This document shows, one piece after another, positions 7,432 to 15,656 of a stretch of DNA of 64,000 nucleotides (its first letter is position 1; each line of letters begins with the position of its first letter). The stretch covers positions 434,001 to 498,000 of the forward strand of contig CAWBRV010000003.1 in the NCBI GenBank assembly GCA_963791225.1. Direction: 5' to 3'. The translations under genes and the position numbers were made by a program. The notes beneath the pieces were generated by a model. It ran no database searches and was not told the DNA's origin. It worked only from the letters and a program-made list of their open reading frames with translations. This stretch comes from PALSA-612 sp963791225. Its GTDB lineage: Bacteria; Actinomycetota; Thermoleophilia; Gaiellales; Gaiellaceae.

Positions 7432-8246
7432 GCCTCGACCCGCGCGAGGAAGTTCTCGACGAGGCGGTTGAGCTCGTCCGGTGATTCGAGGTGGACGACG
7501 TGGCCGCGGCCGGGGAGGACGACGAGCTCCGCCCCGGGGATGCGCCGCGCCAGGAGCCGACCATTGGAGACGGGGACGACGCGATCGGCATCGCCGTGAA
7601 CGACCAGCGTCGGCACGCCGATCTGCTCGACGGGCGCGCCGTCCTGCAGGAACCGGCCGGCCGCCGCGAACTGCGCCTGCCAGCACTCGGGTGGCGTCGG
7701 ATGGTGGAGCCGAGCCTCGACCAGCTCCTCGTAGAGCTCCGGATGCGACTCGCTCCAGCCGGGCGAGAAGGACAGGTGCATCGTTTGCCGCACGAACTCC
7801 GTCGGCGGAAGCTGCGAGTTCGCGAGCCAGGCTTCCAGCGTCTCCGCGGGCAGCGGCGTGTGCTCCAGGCCCCCGGGGCTGCCCCCGACGAGCACGAGCG
7901 ACCGCACGCGCCCGGGCGCCAGCAACGCCATCAGCTGCGCGACGAACGTCCCCATCGACAGGCCGAGCACGTGCGCCGACTCGACCTCGAGCGCGTCCAG
8001 CACGGAGAGCGCGTCGCCCGCGAACTGCTCCATCGAGAACGGCCCCGGTTCGAGCGACGAGCGACCCGTGCCGCGGTTGTCAAACGCGATCGTGCGACGC
8101 TTGGACCCGAACGCGGGCAGCTGGTAGCGCCACGCCCACATCGAGTAGCCGAGGCCTTGCAACAGCAGCAACGGCGGGTCGCCGGCGCCGTGCTCCTCGA
8201 CGTAGAGGCGCCCGCCTTCGACCGGCAGCTCCAGGCTGCGGCTCAG
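7425..8246 (-). CDS. alpha/beta hydrolase
   Basis: An alpha/beta-hydrolase of about 273 aa. The core is intact: GLGYSMWAW oxyanion region, DNRGTGRS, the nucleophile elbow GLSMG, the acid in HGDADRVVP and the final histidine in GRGHVVHLE. The family includes lipases, esterases and meta-cleavage hydrolases; substrate unknown. The start is ambiguous. A CTG at 8246 overlaps the thiolase stop as CTGA, while the nearest canonical start is a GTG about 50 bp upstream inside the thiolase gene. Starting at the first in-frame ATG would remove conserved sequence. It is cotranscribed with the upstream thiolase. Confidence 0.85.
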   Translation of the reverse strand: MSRSLELPVEGGRLYVEEHGAGDPPLLLLQGLGYSMWAWRYQLPAFGSKRRTIAFDNRGTGRSSLEPGPFSMEQFAGDALSVLDALEVESAHVLGLSMGTFVAQLMALLAPGRVRSLVLVGGSPGGLEHTPLPAETLEAWLANSQLPPTEFVRQTMHLSFSPGWSESHPELYEELVEARLHHPTPPECWQAQFAAAGRFLQDGAPVEQIGVPTLVVHGDADRVVPVSNGRLLARRIPGAELVVLPGRGHVVHLESPDELNRLVENFLARVEAQ

Positions 8247-9406
8247 CTCAGCCGCTCGACGATCATGGCCATGCCCTGGCCGCCGCCGACGCACATCGTC
8301 TCGAGGCCGATCGTCCCGTCCATCGTCTCGAGGTCGTTGAGCAGCGTGCACATGATCCGCGCGCCGGTCATCCCATACGGGTGGCCGAGCGCGATCGCGC
8401 CGCCGTGCGGGTTGAGCTGCTCGCCGAACGGGTCGATCCCGAGCTCGCGGCAGACGGGCAGCACCTGGGCGGCGAACGCCTCGTTCAGCTCGACGACGTC
8501 GACGTCGCCGATGGTCATCCCTGCGCGGTCGAGCACGCGGCGCACGGCCTCGATCGGCCCGACGCCCATGATCTCCGCGTCGACTCCCGACACCGCCGAG
8601 GCGACGATCCGCGCCCGCGGCTTCACGCCGAGGGCCCTGGCCTTCTCCTCGCTGAGGACGACGACCGCCGCCGCCCCGTCGTTGAGCGGGCACGCGTTCC
8701 CCGCGGTGACCTTGCCGGCCGGATCGAACACGGGCTCGAGCGACGCGAGCTTCTCGAGCGTCGACTCGGCCCGGGGCCCGTCGTCTCGCGACACGACCGT
8801 TCCGTCCTCCTTCGGGTACGGCGTCAGCTCCCGGTCGAAGAAACCGTCCTCCTGCGAGGCGACTGCCCGCTCCTGCGAGCGCTGCGCGAAGCGATCCATC
8901 TCCTCGCGCTCGACGCCCCATCGTGCCGCGACGTTCTCGGCGGTGACTCCCATCGGCAGGTAGACGTTCGTGATCGCGTCCGGCCCGCCGGTGAGCAGCG
9001 GGTGAAGCTCCTCCGCTGACTTCGGATAGCCGGACACCTGCGTGATCGACTCGACCCCGCCGGCCACGAACGCGTCGCCTTCGCCGGCCCTGATCGCGTG
9101 GAAGGCCATGCGGATCGTCTGCAGGCTCGACGCGCAGAAGCGGTTGACCGTCGTGCCGGGCACCGTGTCGGGCAGCCCGGCGAGGAGCGCGACGCGGCGG
9201 CCGAGGTTCATTCCCTGGCGCTCCTCGGGCATGCCGCAGCCGACCATCACGTCGACGACGTCGCCCGGGTCGAGTTCGGGCACGCGCTCGAGCGCGGTCC
9301 GTATGGCGAACGCGGCCATGTCCTCGGGGCGCACATCTGCGAGCGAGCCCTTCTTGGCACGCCCGATCGGCGTGCGCGCCGTCGAGACGATCACTGCTTC
9401 GGCCAT
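8243..9406 (-). CDS. acetyl-CoA C-acyltransferase (thiolase)
   Basis: A 387-aa thiolase, which cleaves 3-ketoacyl-CoA with CoA in the last step of beta-oxidation. The nucleophilic cysteine is Cys91 in NRFCASS; NEAFA, GHPYGMTGAR (His342) and CVGGGQG (Cys372) complete the active site. ATG start at MAEAVIVSTARTPIG is the standard N-terminus. It is followed by the hydrolase with a 4-bp overlap, and preceded by a strong hairpin that separates it from the ABC transporter operon transcribed in the same direction. Confidence 0.95.
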   Translation of the reverse strand: MAEAVIVSTARTPIGRAKKGSLADVRPEDMAAFAIRTALERVPELDPGDVVDVMVGCGMPEERQGMNLGRRVALLAGLPDTVPGTTVNRFCASSLQTIRMAFHAIRAGEGDAFVAGGVESITQVSGYPKSAEELHPLLTGGPDAITNVYLPMGVTAENVAARWGVEREEMDRFAQRSQERAVASQEDGFFDRELTPYPKEDGTVVSRDDGPRAESTLEKLASLEPVFDPAGKVTAGNACPLNDGAAAVVVLSEEKARALGVKPRARIVASAVSGVDAEIMGVGPIEAVRRVLDRAGMTIGDVDVVELNEAFAAQVLPVCRELGIDPFGEQLNPHGGAIALGHPYGMTGARIMCTLLNDLETMDGTIGLETMCVGGGQGMAMIVERLS

Positions 9407-9422
9407 CGGGCCTCCCTTCAAC

Positions 9423-9452
9423 GGACGGGGCCGGCGATCACCGGCCCCGTCC
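9423..9452 (-). terminator. strong hairpin terminator after the ABC transporter operon
   Basis: A perfect 12-bp GC-rich stem (GGACGGGGCCGG pairing with CCGGCCCCGTCC) with a 6-nt loop lies between the end of the binding-protein gene and the start of the thiolase, both on the minus strand. No long T-tract follows. It probably terminates or processes the liv-type operon transcript. Confidence 0.75.
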
Positions 9453-9474
9453 AGACTAATGCGCGCGCGAAACG

Positions 9475-10713
9475 CTAGCGCGCGTTGTTGTACAGCTTGC
9501 CGAACGGCTGCCCGAAGCCGATGCCCGCCACTCCACCGCTGTGGTAGCGGACGAGGATCTGCTGCTCGACGGGGAACCAGTCGGTCGCCGAGGTCTTCTC
9601 GGCGATCCCCTTGTAGAGGAAGGGGTTCGCCCTCGTGTTCATGCTGGTCAGCGCCTTCATGAGTCCGGCACGCGTCGGTGGATTGCCTGCGGCCTTCAAC
9701 GCCTGCACCATCGTCCAGGCGGATGCCAGCCCGTAGATGCTGTTGAGGTTGAAGATCGGCGCCTGGCCTCCGTAGAGGTCGAGGATCTGCTTCGCGAGCT
9801 TCGCCCCCGGCAGCGTCGCCTGGTCGGCGTTGTTCGGGTCGAGCACGTAGTCGGTCGAGATCGCTCCCTCGACGTTCGCGCCGCTCTTTGCCGCTGCCGC
9901 CAGGTACGCCTCGGCAGACGACACATTGTTGATGAACTCGATGGGATGCCAGCCGATCTTGGTGGCGATCACGAGCGACTGGATCGTCGCCAAGGGGGTC
10001 GAGAAGAGGACGAACGTGTTCGCCCCGGCGGACTTGAGCGCGATCACCTGCTGCTGCGGCGGACCGCCCGTCACGTCGTAGGACTGTGTCGAGACGATCT
10101 TCGACGCGGCCGAGCCGAGGCCGGCCTTGAACGCGTTCAGGTAGTTCTGTCCGTACGCGTCGTTCTGGTAGAGGACGCCGATCTTCGCCTGGGGCACCTT
10201 GGACTTGATGAACTGGGCGTAGATCTTCGCCTCGCCCGGGTAGTCGGGCTGCCAGCCGATCGTCCACGGGTACTTCTTGTAGTCCGTGCCCCAGTACGAG
10301 TCGCCGGTCGCGACGAGCACCTGCGGCACCTTCTTGCCGTTCAGGTACTGCCGCACCGCGAGCACCGGCGCGGTGCCGAGGCTGCCGTAGTCGGCAAAGA
10401 CCTTGGTCTGCTCGACGAGCTTCTGCGTCAGCGGGACCGTCTTCGACGGGTCGTAGCTGTCGTCGTAGGTCGCGAACTGGATCCTCCGCCCGTTCACGCC
10501 GCCGTGCGCGTTCACGTAGAGGAAGTAGGCGCGCTCCGCCTTCGGGATCGCGGAGTAGGACGCCGCGACGCCGGTGAACGGGAACGTGCCGCCGATGAGA
10601 ATCGTCCGGCCCGTCACTCCTGGGTCGAGCTTCTGGGCGCCGGTCGCAGACGTTGCGACCGCAGCCAGGCTCACCGCGGCGACGAAGGCCAGGAAACCGA
10701 GCTTCCAACGCAT
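9475..10713 (-). CDS. ABC transporter substrate-binding protein (branched-chain amino acid type)
   Basis: A 412-aa periplasmic-binding protein of the Leu/Ile/Val family (type I fold). Residues 1-29 form a signal peptide (MRWKLGFLAFVAAVSLAA... to ATGAQ) without a lipobox cysteine. The first lobe begins with GRTILIGGTFPFTGVAA and NAHGGVNGRRIQF, typical of this family. ATG is preceded by GGAGGGCAAGAAG, a good ribosome-binding site. It is separated by 58 bp from the livM-like permease and belongs with it. Family members also bind aromatic or aliphatic acids, and the surrounding beta-oxidation genes favour such a ligand over an amino acid (inference). Confidence 0.92.
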   Translation of the reverse strand: MRWKLGFLAFVAAVSLAAVATSATGAQKLDPGVTGRTILIGGTFPFTGVAASYSAIPKAERAYFLYVNAHGGVNGRRIQFATYDDSYDPSKTVPLTQKLVEQTKVFADYGSLGTAPVLAVRQYLNGKKVPQVLVATGDSYWGTDYKKYPWTIGWQPDYPGEAKIYAQFIKSKVPQAKIGVLYQNDAYGQNYLNAFKAGLGSAASKIVSTQSYDVTGGPPQQQVIALKSAGANTFVLFSTPLATIQSLVIATKIGWHPIEFINNVSSAEAYLAAAAKSGANVEGAISTDYVLDPNNADQATLPGAKLAKQILDLYGGQAPIFNLNSIYGLASAWTMVQALKAAGNPPTRAGLMKALTSMNTRANPFLYKGIAEKTSATDWFPVEQQILVRYHSGGVAGIGFGQPFGKLYNNAR

Positions 10714-10771
10714 CTTCTTGCCCTCCTCCTCTGGTTCCGATCGGAAACGATCTGGAGCCGTCCGCCAGCGA

Positions 10772-11752
10772 TTATCCCTTGTCGGTCGCCGGGATTCCAG
10801 GGCCATCGGACGGTTTCGACTTGAGCCGCTGCGCCATGCGTTGCAGCAGGCCCGCAAACCCGGTCGGCAACAGCAGGATGACCAGGATCACGACCAGTCC
10901 GAAGACGACCTCCTGGCCTTCGGCCGAGCCGATCAGCGGTGCGCTCGTCGAGATGTTCGGGAGCAGGGCGACGAAGGCGGCGCCGACCGGGATCCCCCAC
11001 AGCGATCCGAGCCCGGCGACGGCGACGCCGATCAGGATGTACAGGGAGAGGGCGACCGAGAACTCGTCCGGCTGGGCGTAACCGTTCGTCGCCAGCACGA
11101 ACAGCGAGCCGGCGACACCCGCAAAGCCCGCCGAGACGCCGAAGGCGAGCGTCTTGTAGAGGACGAGGCTGACGCCGGACGACGCGGCCGCGACCTCGCT
11201 GTCGCGGACGGCCCGGAAGGCGCGCCCGGTGCGGCCTCTGAGCACGAGCCACGCGAGCACGAACATGATCGCTGCGCAGGCCCAGCTCACCCCGTACAGC
11301 CACATGTAGCCGACGGTCCCGTTCACCTGGATACCGTTGCGCGCGCCGGTGAAGTGCGAGAACTTGAGGATCAGCTGAGGGATCGACACCGCGAACGCCA
11401 GCGTTGCGAGCGCCAGGTAGACGCCGGACAGCCTCGACGCCGGCAGGCCGAGCGCGACGCCGCAGCCGAACGAGATCGCGAAGGCGAGGGGCAGCGTCGC
11501 GATCAGGTTCGTGTGGTGGTCATGCGACATGATCGCCGTCGTGTAGCCGCCGATCGCCATGAAGGCGCCGTGGCCGATCGAGATCTGGCCCGCGTAGCCG
11601 GTGAGGATGTTGAGCCCGAGGACGGCGATGAAGTAGAGCGCCACCTTCGACGCGAGCACCTGGTTCAAGCCGCTGAGCGTGAACGGCAGCAGCGCGAGCA
11701 CGATCGCCGCCACGGCGCAGGCCGAGATCCCGGCGGTGAACGACCGGCTCAT
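10772..11752 (-). CDS. livM: branched-chain-type ABC transporter permease LivM
   Basis: A 326-aa membrane protein with about nine hydrophobic helices and the LivM-family signature GYAGQISIGHGAFMAIGGY near residue 50. The EAA-like segment RTGRAFRAVRDSEVAAASSG, which contacts the ATPases, lies in the second half. ATG overlaps the livH stop (ATGA), so the two permeases are translationally coupled and would form the heterodimeric membrane channel. Confidence 0.93.
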   Translation of the reverse strand: MSRSFTAGISACAVAAIVLALLPFTLSGLNQVLASKVALYFIAVLGLNILTGYAGQISIGHGAFMAIGGYTTAIMSHDHHTNLIATLPLAFAISFGCGVALGLPASRLSGVYLALATLAFAVSIPQLILKFSHFTGARNGIQVNGTVGYMWLYGVSWACAAIMFVLAWLVLRGRTGRAFRAVRDSEVAAASSGVSLVLYKTLAFGVSAGFAGVAGSLFVLATNGYAQPDEFSVALSLYILIGVAVAGLGSLWGIPVGAAFVALLPNISTSAPLIGSAEGQEVVFGLVVILVILLLPTGFAGLLQRMAQRLKSKPSDGPGIPATDKG

Positions 11753-12768
11753 ACCTTCCTCACCGCCGCCCGTCCGAACAGCCCCGACGGTTTGACGAGC
11801 AGGACGACGAGCAGCACCCCGAACGCGACCGGCAGGCGTAACGCCGAATCCTTGAGGAACCCGCCGTACTGCCCGATCAGGTTGAGGAAGATCCCGAGCG
11901 AGATCCCGGCGACGACAGAGCCCATCGGGCTCTCGAGGCCGCCGAGCACAGCGGCCGCGAACGCGTAGATCAGAACGGCCTGCATCATCGTCGGCGAGAG
12001 AAACACGGACGGCTCGGTCATCAGCCCGGCCACGGCGCCGAGCACGGTCGCGAAGCCCCAGCCGAGCGCGAGCATCCAGTTGACGCGGACGCCGACGAGC
12101 CGTGCCGCCGCGGGGCGGAGGGCTGCCGCGCGCATCGCCAGTCCGAGCTTCGTGAACTGGAAGAAGACCCAGAGTGCGACGACCGTGCCGAGGGTGACGG
12201 CGATCGTCCCCAGGTCGGTGAGCGAGACGGCCACGCCGCCGACGCGGTAGACGCTGCCTCCGAACGGGGCCGGCATGAACTTGATGTCGCCGCCCCAGAT
12301 CCAGAGCACGACGCCGTCGATCACGGAGAAGAGCCCGATCGTGACGATCACGACCGCGACCACGGATCGATGCTGCACCGGGCGGATCAGGGTCTGCTGG
12401 ATGCCGACGCCGAAGACGAACGCGATCCCGAGCGTGATGAAGAACGCGGCCCAGTAGGACAGGCCCCACACCGTGAGCTGGTAGGCGATGTAGGTCGTGA
12501 ACATCGCCATCTCACCCTGGGCGAAGTTGATCACCTCGGTCGCGCGGTAGATGAGGACGAGCGCGAGCGCGAGGCTGGCGAAGATGCTCCCCTGCGCGAC
12601 CCCGCTGACCGTCAGCTCGGCGAACTGCGTCGAGAGCAGCGAGCCGATCGTGAGGAAGATGCAGCCGGCGAGAAGGCAGGTGAGCACGGCCGGGGACGCG
12701 CCTGTGCTGATCCTGCGGGCGCCGACGTCGCGGACCCCAAGCCGCCCGAAGAGCTCGTAGACACTCAC
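11749..12768 (-). CDS. livH: branched-chain-type ABC transporter permease LivH
   Basis: A 339-aa permease with multiple hydrophobic segments and the LivH-type motifs GVAQGSIFASLALALVLIYR and INFAQGEMAMF in the first third, and KLGLAMRAAA before the later helices. The GTG at 12768 (VSVYELFGRLG) lies 1 bp after the livF stop and is preferred to longer frames that run into livF. Its N-terminal 25 residues before the first helix are somewhat longer than usual. Confidence 0.92.
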   Translation of the reverse strand: MSVYELFGRLGVRDVGARRISTGASPAVLTCLLAGCIFLTIGSLLSTQFAELTVSGVAQGSIFASLALALVLIYRATEVINFAQGEMAMFTTYIAYQLTVWGLSYWAAFFITLGIAFVFGVGIQQTLIRPVQHRSVVAVVIVTIGLFSVIDGVVLWIWGGDIKFMPAPFGGSVYRVGGVAVSLTDLGTIAVTLGTVVALWVFFQFTKLGLAMRAAALRPAAARLVGVRVNWMLALGWGFATVLGAVAGLMTEPSVFLSPTMMQAVLIYAFAAAVLGGLESPMGSVVAGISLGIFLNLIGQYGGFLKDSALRLPVAFGVLLVVLLVKPSGLFGRAAVRKV

Positions 12769-12769
12769 G

Positions 12770-13474
12770 TCAGTAGCCCAGGTAGCTCCGGCGGACCGAC
12801 TCGTGCTCCTGCAGTTCCGCGCTCGGGCCGTGGAGTGCGACCGTGCCGACCTCGAGCACATACGCCGTCTTCGCGGCCTGGAGGGCGATGTGCGCGTTCT
12901 GCTCGACGAGCAGAACCGTCATGCCCTCCTCGTTCAGCTCCCTGACGATCCTGAAGATCTCCGAGACGATGATCGGAGCGAGGCCGAGCGACGGCTCGTC
13001 GAGGAGCAGGAGCCGCGGCCGCTGCATGAACGCCTTCGCGAGCGCGAGCATCTGCTGCTCGCCGCCGCTCAACGAGCCCGCCATCTCGTTGCGCCGGCGG
13101 CCGAGCCAGGGGAAGTAGGAGTACACGCGCTCGAGGTCGGTCTTCGGCGAGCCCTTGCGCGTGTACGCCCCGAGGCGGAGGTTCTCGACGATCGTCAGCT
13201 CCGGGAACAGGCCGCGGCCCTCGGGCACGTGCGCGATGCCGAGCGCCGCGGTGCTCTCCGGGCCGAGCCGCCCGAGCGAGCGGCCGGCGAAGCGGATCTC
13301 GCCGCTCCGCCGCACGGTGTTCGAGATCGCCCGCAGCGTCGTCGTCTTGCCGGCGCCGTTCGCGCCCAGCACCGCGACGATCTCCCCTTCCTCGACGGCG
13401 AGCGTGATGCCGTGGAGAGCCTTCACCTGCCCGTAGCTCGCGACCACGTCGTTCAGCTCGAGGAGCGGAGCCAC
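12770..13474 (-). CDS. livF: branched-chain-type ABC transporter ATPase LivF
   Basis: A 234-aa ABC ATPase with Walker A GANGAGKTT near residue 40, Q-loop region, signature LSGGEQQMLA, Walker B LLLLDEPSLGLAP and the H-loop QNAHIAL. The characteristic HVPEGRGLFPELTV-like segment (here HVPEGRGLFPELT) identifies LivF. The GTG start shares one base with the livG TAG stop. Confidence 0.95.
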   Translation of the reverse strand: MAPLLELNDVVASYGQVKALHGITLAVEEGEIVAVLGANGAGKTTTLRAISNTVRRSGEIRFAGRSLGRLGPESTAALGIAHVPEGRGLFPELTIVENLRLGAYTRKGSPKTDLERVYSYFPWLGRRRNEMAGSLSGGEQQMLALAKAFMQRPRLLLLDEPSLGLAPIIVSEIFRIVRELNEEGMTVLLVEQNAHIALQAAKTAYVLEVGTVALHGPSAELQEHESVRRSYLGY

Positions 13475-14214
13475 TACGCCGCGGACTCCTCGAGGTCGCC
13501 GCCGAGATAGGCCTCGATCACCTCGGGGTTCCGCTGCACCTCTGCGGGCGGGCCGCTCGCGATCGTGCGCCCGAAGTTGAGGACGTGCACGTGGTCGGAG
13601 AGCTGCATGACGAGGCCCATGTGGTGCTCGACGAGGAGCACGGTCAGGTCGAGCTCGCCGCGGAGCCGCCGCAGCAGGTCGGCGAGCGCCGCCACCTCCT
13701 CGTGGTTGAGCCCGCCCGCCGGCTCGTCGAGGAGCAGGAGGCGCGGCCGGCAGACGAGCGCGCGGGCCAGCTCGACGCGCTTGAGCGTGCCGAACGGGAG
13801 CCCGGCCGCGGGCCGGTCGGCGAGCCCGGCGATATCGACCCATGCGAGCGCCTCCCGGCCGCGCGCACGGACGGAGCTCTCGCGCTCGAAGCGCGACCCC
13901 GCGTGCGCGCCGACGAGCACGTTCTCGAGCACCGTCATCGTCCCGAACAGCTCGACGTTCTGGAACGTCCGCGAGATGCCGTGCCTGATCACGCGGCTCG
14001 GCGGCGTGCGCAGGAGCGAGCGGTCGTCCATGAGCACGTCGCCCGCGTCGAGATCGTAGAGCCGCGTGATCACGTTGAACGTCGTCGTCTTGCCGGCCCC
14101 GTTCGGGCCGATCAGCCCCGCCGTCGTGCCCTGTTCCACGTCGAACGAGACGTCCTCGAGCGCGGTGATGCCGCCGAAGCGAAGAGTGATGTTCCGTACC
14201 GAGAGCAGGCTCAT
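13474..14214 (-). CDS. livG: branched-chain-type ABC transporter ATPase LivG
   Basis: A 246-aa ABC ATPase with Walker A GPNGAGKTT, the LivG-type GISRTFQNVELF Q-loop segment, a diverged signature LPFGTLKRVELARAL, Walker B LLLLDEPAGGLNHEE, and EHHMGLVM for the switch histidine. It is the first gene of the livGFHM-binding-protein operon; the 36 bp upstream spacer separates it from a thioesterase gene on the same strand, with which it may be cotranscribed. Confidence 0.95.
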   Translation of the reverse strand: MSLLSVRNITLRFGGITALEDVSFDVEQGTTAGLIGPNGAGKTTTFNVITRLYDLDAGDVLMDDRSLLRTPPSRVIRHGISRTFQNVELFGTMTVLENVLVGAHAGSRFERESSVRARGREALAWVDIAGLADRPAAGLPFGTLKRVELARALVCRPRLLLLDEPAGGLNHEEVAALADLLRRLRGELDLTVLLVEHHMGLVMQLSDHVHVLNFGRTIASGPPAEVQRNPEVIEAYLGGDLEESAA

Positions 14215-14250
14215 CGGTCGGACAACCCTACGGAATCGGCGCGCGGTGCG

Positions 14251-14691
14251 CTATCCGTCCGAGACCAGGATGACCTGGGTGCAGCGCGAGCCCGCGATGC
14301 GTCTCCCCTCGGCGTCCGTGATCTCGGCGGCGCAGAAGACGACGCGCTTCGTGCGGTGGACGACCCGGCCCTCGGCGCGCAGCAGGCCCGGCCGTGCGGA
14401 GCGGTAGAAGTCGACGCTCAGGTCGCCGGTCAGGAAGTGCTCGTGCTCGTCCATCAGGGTCCAGCAGGCGCCGCCCATCGCCGTGTCGAGCAGCGTCGCG
14501 ACCATGCCGCCGTGGACGCGGTAGCCCTCGCCGAACAGGAAGCAGAACTCCTCCGGCGCGTCCCACTCGATCACCGCGCGGCCCGGCTCCCAGCCGGCGT
14601 TGCGGTAGCCGAGCGTCGTCCAGACGTGCGGGTCGGGGAGCGCGTCCGTGCCCCAGGGGTGCCGGCGGAAGGTGTGTGTGCCCTCGGTCAC
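14251..14691 (-). CDS. hotdog-fold acyl-CoA thioesterase (PaaI-like)
   Basis: A 146-aa hotdog protein with the PaaI/4HBT-type motif HGGMVATLLDTAMGGA (residues about 61-76), in which the glycine-rich stretch and Asp contact CoA thioester substrates. Such enzymes hydrolyse acyl-CoA, often to rescue CoA from stalled intermediates. It lies upstream of the liv operon and divergent from the SDR-MaoC pair, 26 bp away, so the two units may share a compact bidirectional promoter. Confidence 0.88.
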   Translation of the reverse strand: MTEGTHTFRRHPWGTDALPDPHVWTTLGYRNAGWEPGRAVIEWDAPEEFCFLFGEGYRVHGGMVATLLDTAMGGACWTLMDEHEHFLTGDLSVDFYRSARPGLLRAEGRVVHRTKRVVFCAAEITDAEGRRIAGSRCTQVILVSDG

Positions 14692-14717
14692 GCGCCAGAG
14701 TCTAGACTCGGCTTCGC

Positions 14718-15656
14718 ATGCCCGATCTGAGCGGAAAGGTCGCCATCGTCACCGGCGCCGGGCGCGGCATCGGCCGCGAGCACGCGCTCGCGCTGGCCGC
14801 CGCGGGCGCGAAGGTCGTCGTCAACGACCTCGGCGGGTCGCTCACGGGCGAGGGCGCCGACGCGACCCCCGCCGAGCAGGTGGTCGCGGAGATCGAGGCG
14901 CAAGGCGGCCAGGCGGTCGCGGACGGGGAGAACGTCGCCGACTTCGCGGGTGCCGAGCGGATGGTGCAGCACGCGATCGTCGCGCTCGGCGGCCTCGACA
15001 TCCTCGTCAACAACGCCGGGATCATCCGCGACCGGATGCTCGTCAACATGGACGAGGCCGAGTGGGACGCGGTGATCAACGTCCACCTCAAGGGACATTT
15101 CGCGCCGACGCGCCACGCGGCGGCGTACTGGCGCGAGCGCTCGAAGGCCGGCGAGACCGTCCGCGCGCGCGTGATCAACACGTCCAGCCCCTCGGGCGTC
15201 TTCGGCAACGTCGGCCAGGCGAACTACGGCTCCGCCAAGGGCGGTATCGCGGCCTTCACGCTGATCGCGGCGCAGGAGCTCGGCCGCTACGGCGTCACGG
15301 TCAACTGCATCGCGCCGAACGCGCGCACCCGCATGACCGAGCAGGCATTCGGGGACATGGCCGCGCCGGAGGACGGCTTCGACGCGATGGACCCGGGCAA
15401 CATGGCGCCGGTCGTCGTCGCGCTCTGCGCGGACGACGCGCAGGACATCACGGGCCAGGTCCTGTTCGTCTACGGCGGCGCCGTCAACGTCCTCCAGGGC
15501 TGGAGCCCGGGCGAGCTTCTCTCCCGAGACGGCAAGTGGGACGCCGACGAGTTCCTCGCCGAGCTCGGCGAGCGTTTTCCCAGCGGCTTGCAGCCCGCGG
15601 GAATGATCGAGTCGATGATGGGCGCCGGCGGACAGTCGCAGAGCGCGGCGCAATGA
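14718..15656 (+). CDS. SDR, MFE-2-like 3-hydroxyacyl-CoA dehydrogenase
   Basis: A 312-aa SDR with TGAGRGIGREHALALAAAGA (residues 12-31), VNDLGG, NNAGIIRDRM and the NYGSAKGG catalytic motif. The combination TGAGxGIGREHAL, VVNDLGG and NAGIIRDRM is typical of the (3R)-hydroxyacyl-CoA dehydrogenase domain of multifunctional enzyme type 2 (HSD17B4) and bacterial homologues. A C-terminal extension of about 50 residues follows the core. The next gene, a MaoC-SCP2 fusion, starts in an ATGA overlap, which matches the dehydrogenase-hydratase-SCP2 order of MFE-2. Confidence 0.9.
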   Translation: MPDLSGKVAIVTGAGRGIGREHALALAAAGAKVVVNDLGGSLTGEGADATPAEQVVAEIEAQGGQAVADGENVADFAGAERMVQHAIVALGGLDILVNNAGIIRDRMLVNMDEAEWDAVINVHLKGHFAPTRHAAAYWRERSKAGETVRARVINTSSPSGVFGNVGQANYGSAKGGIAAFTLIAAQELGRYGVTVNCIAPNARTRMTEQAFGDMAAPEDGFDAMDPGNMAPVVVALCADDAQDITGQVLFVYGGAVNVLQGWSPGELLSRDGKWDADEFLAELGERFPSGLQPAGMIESMMGAGGQSQSAAQ

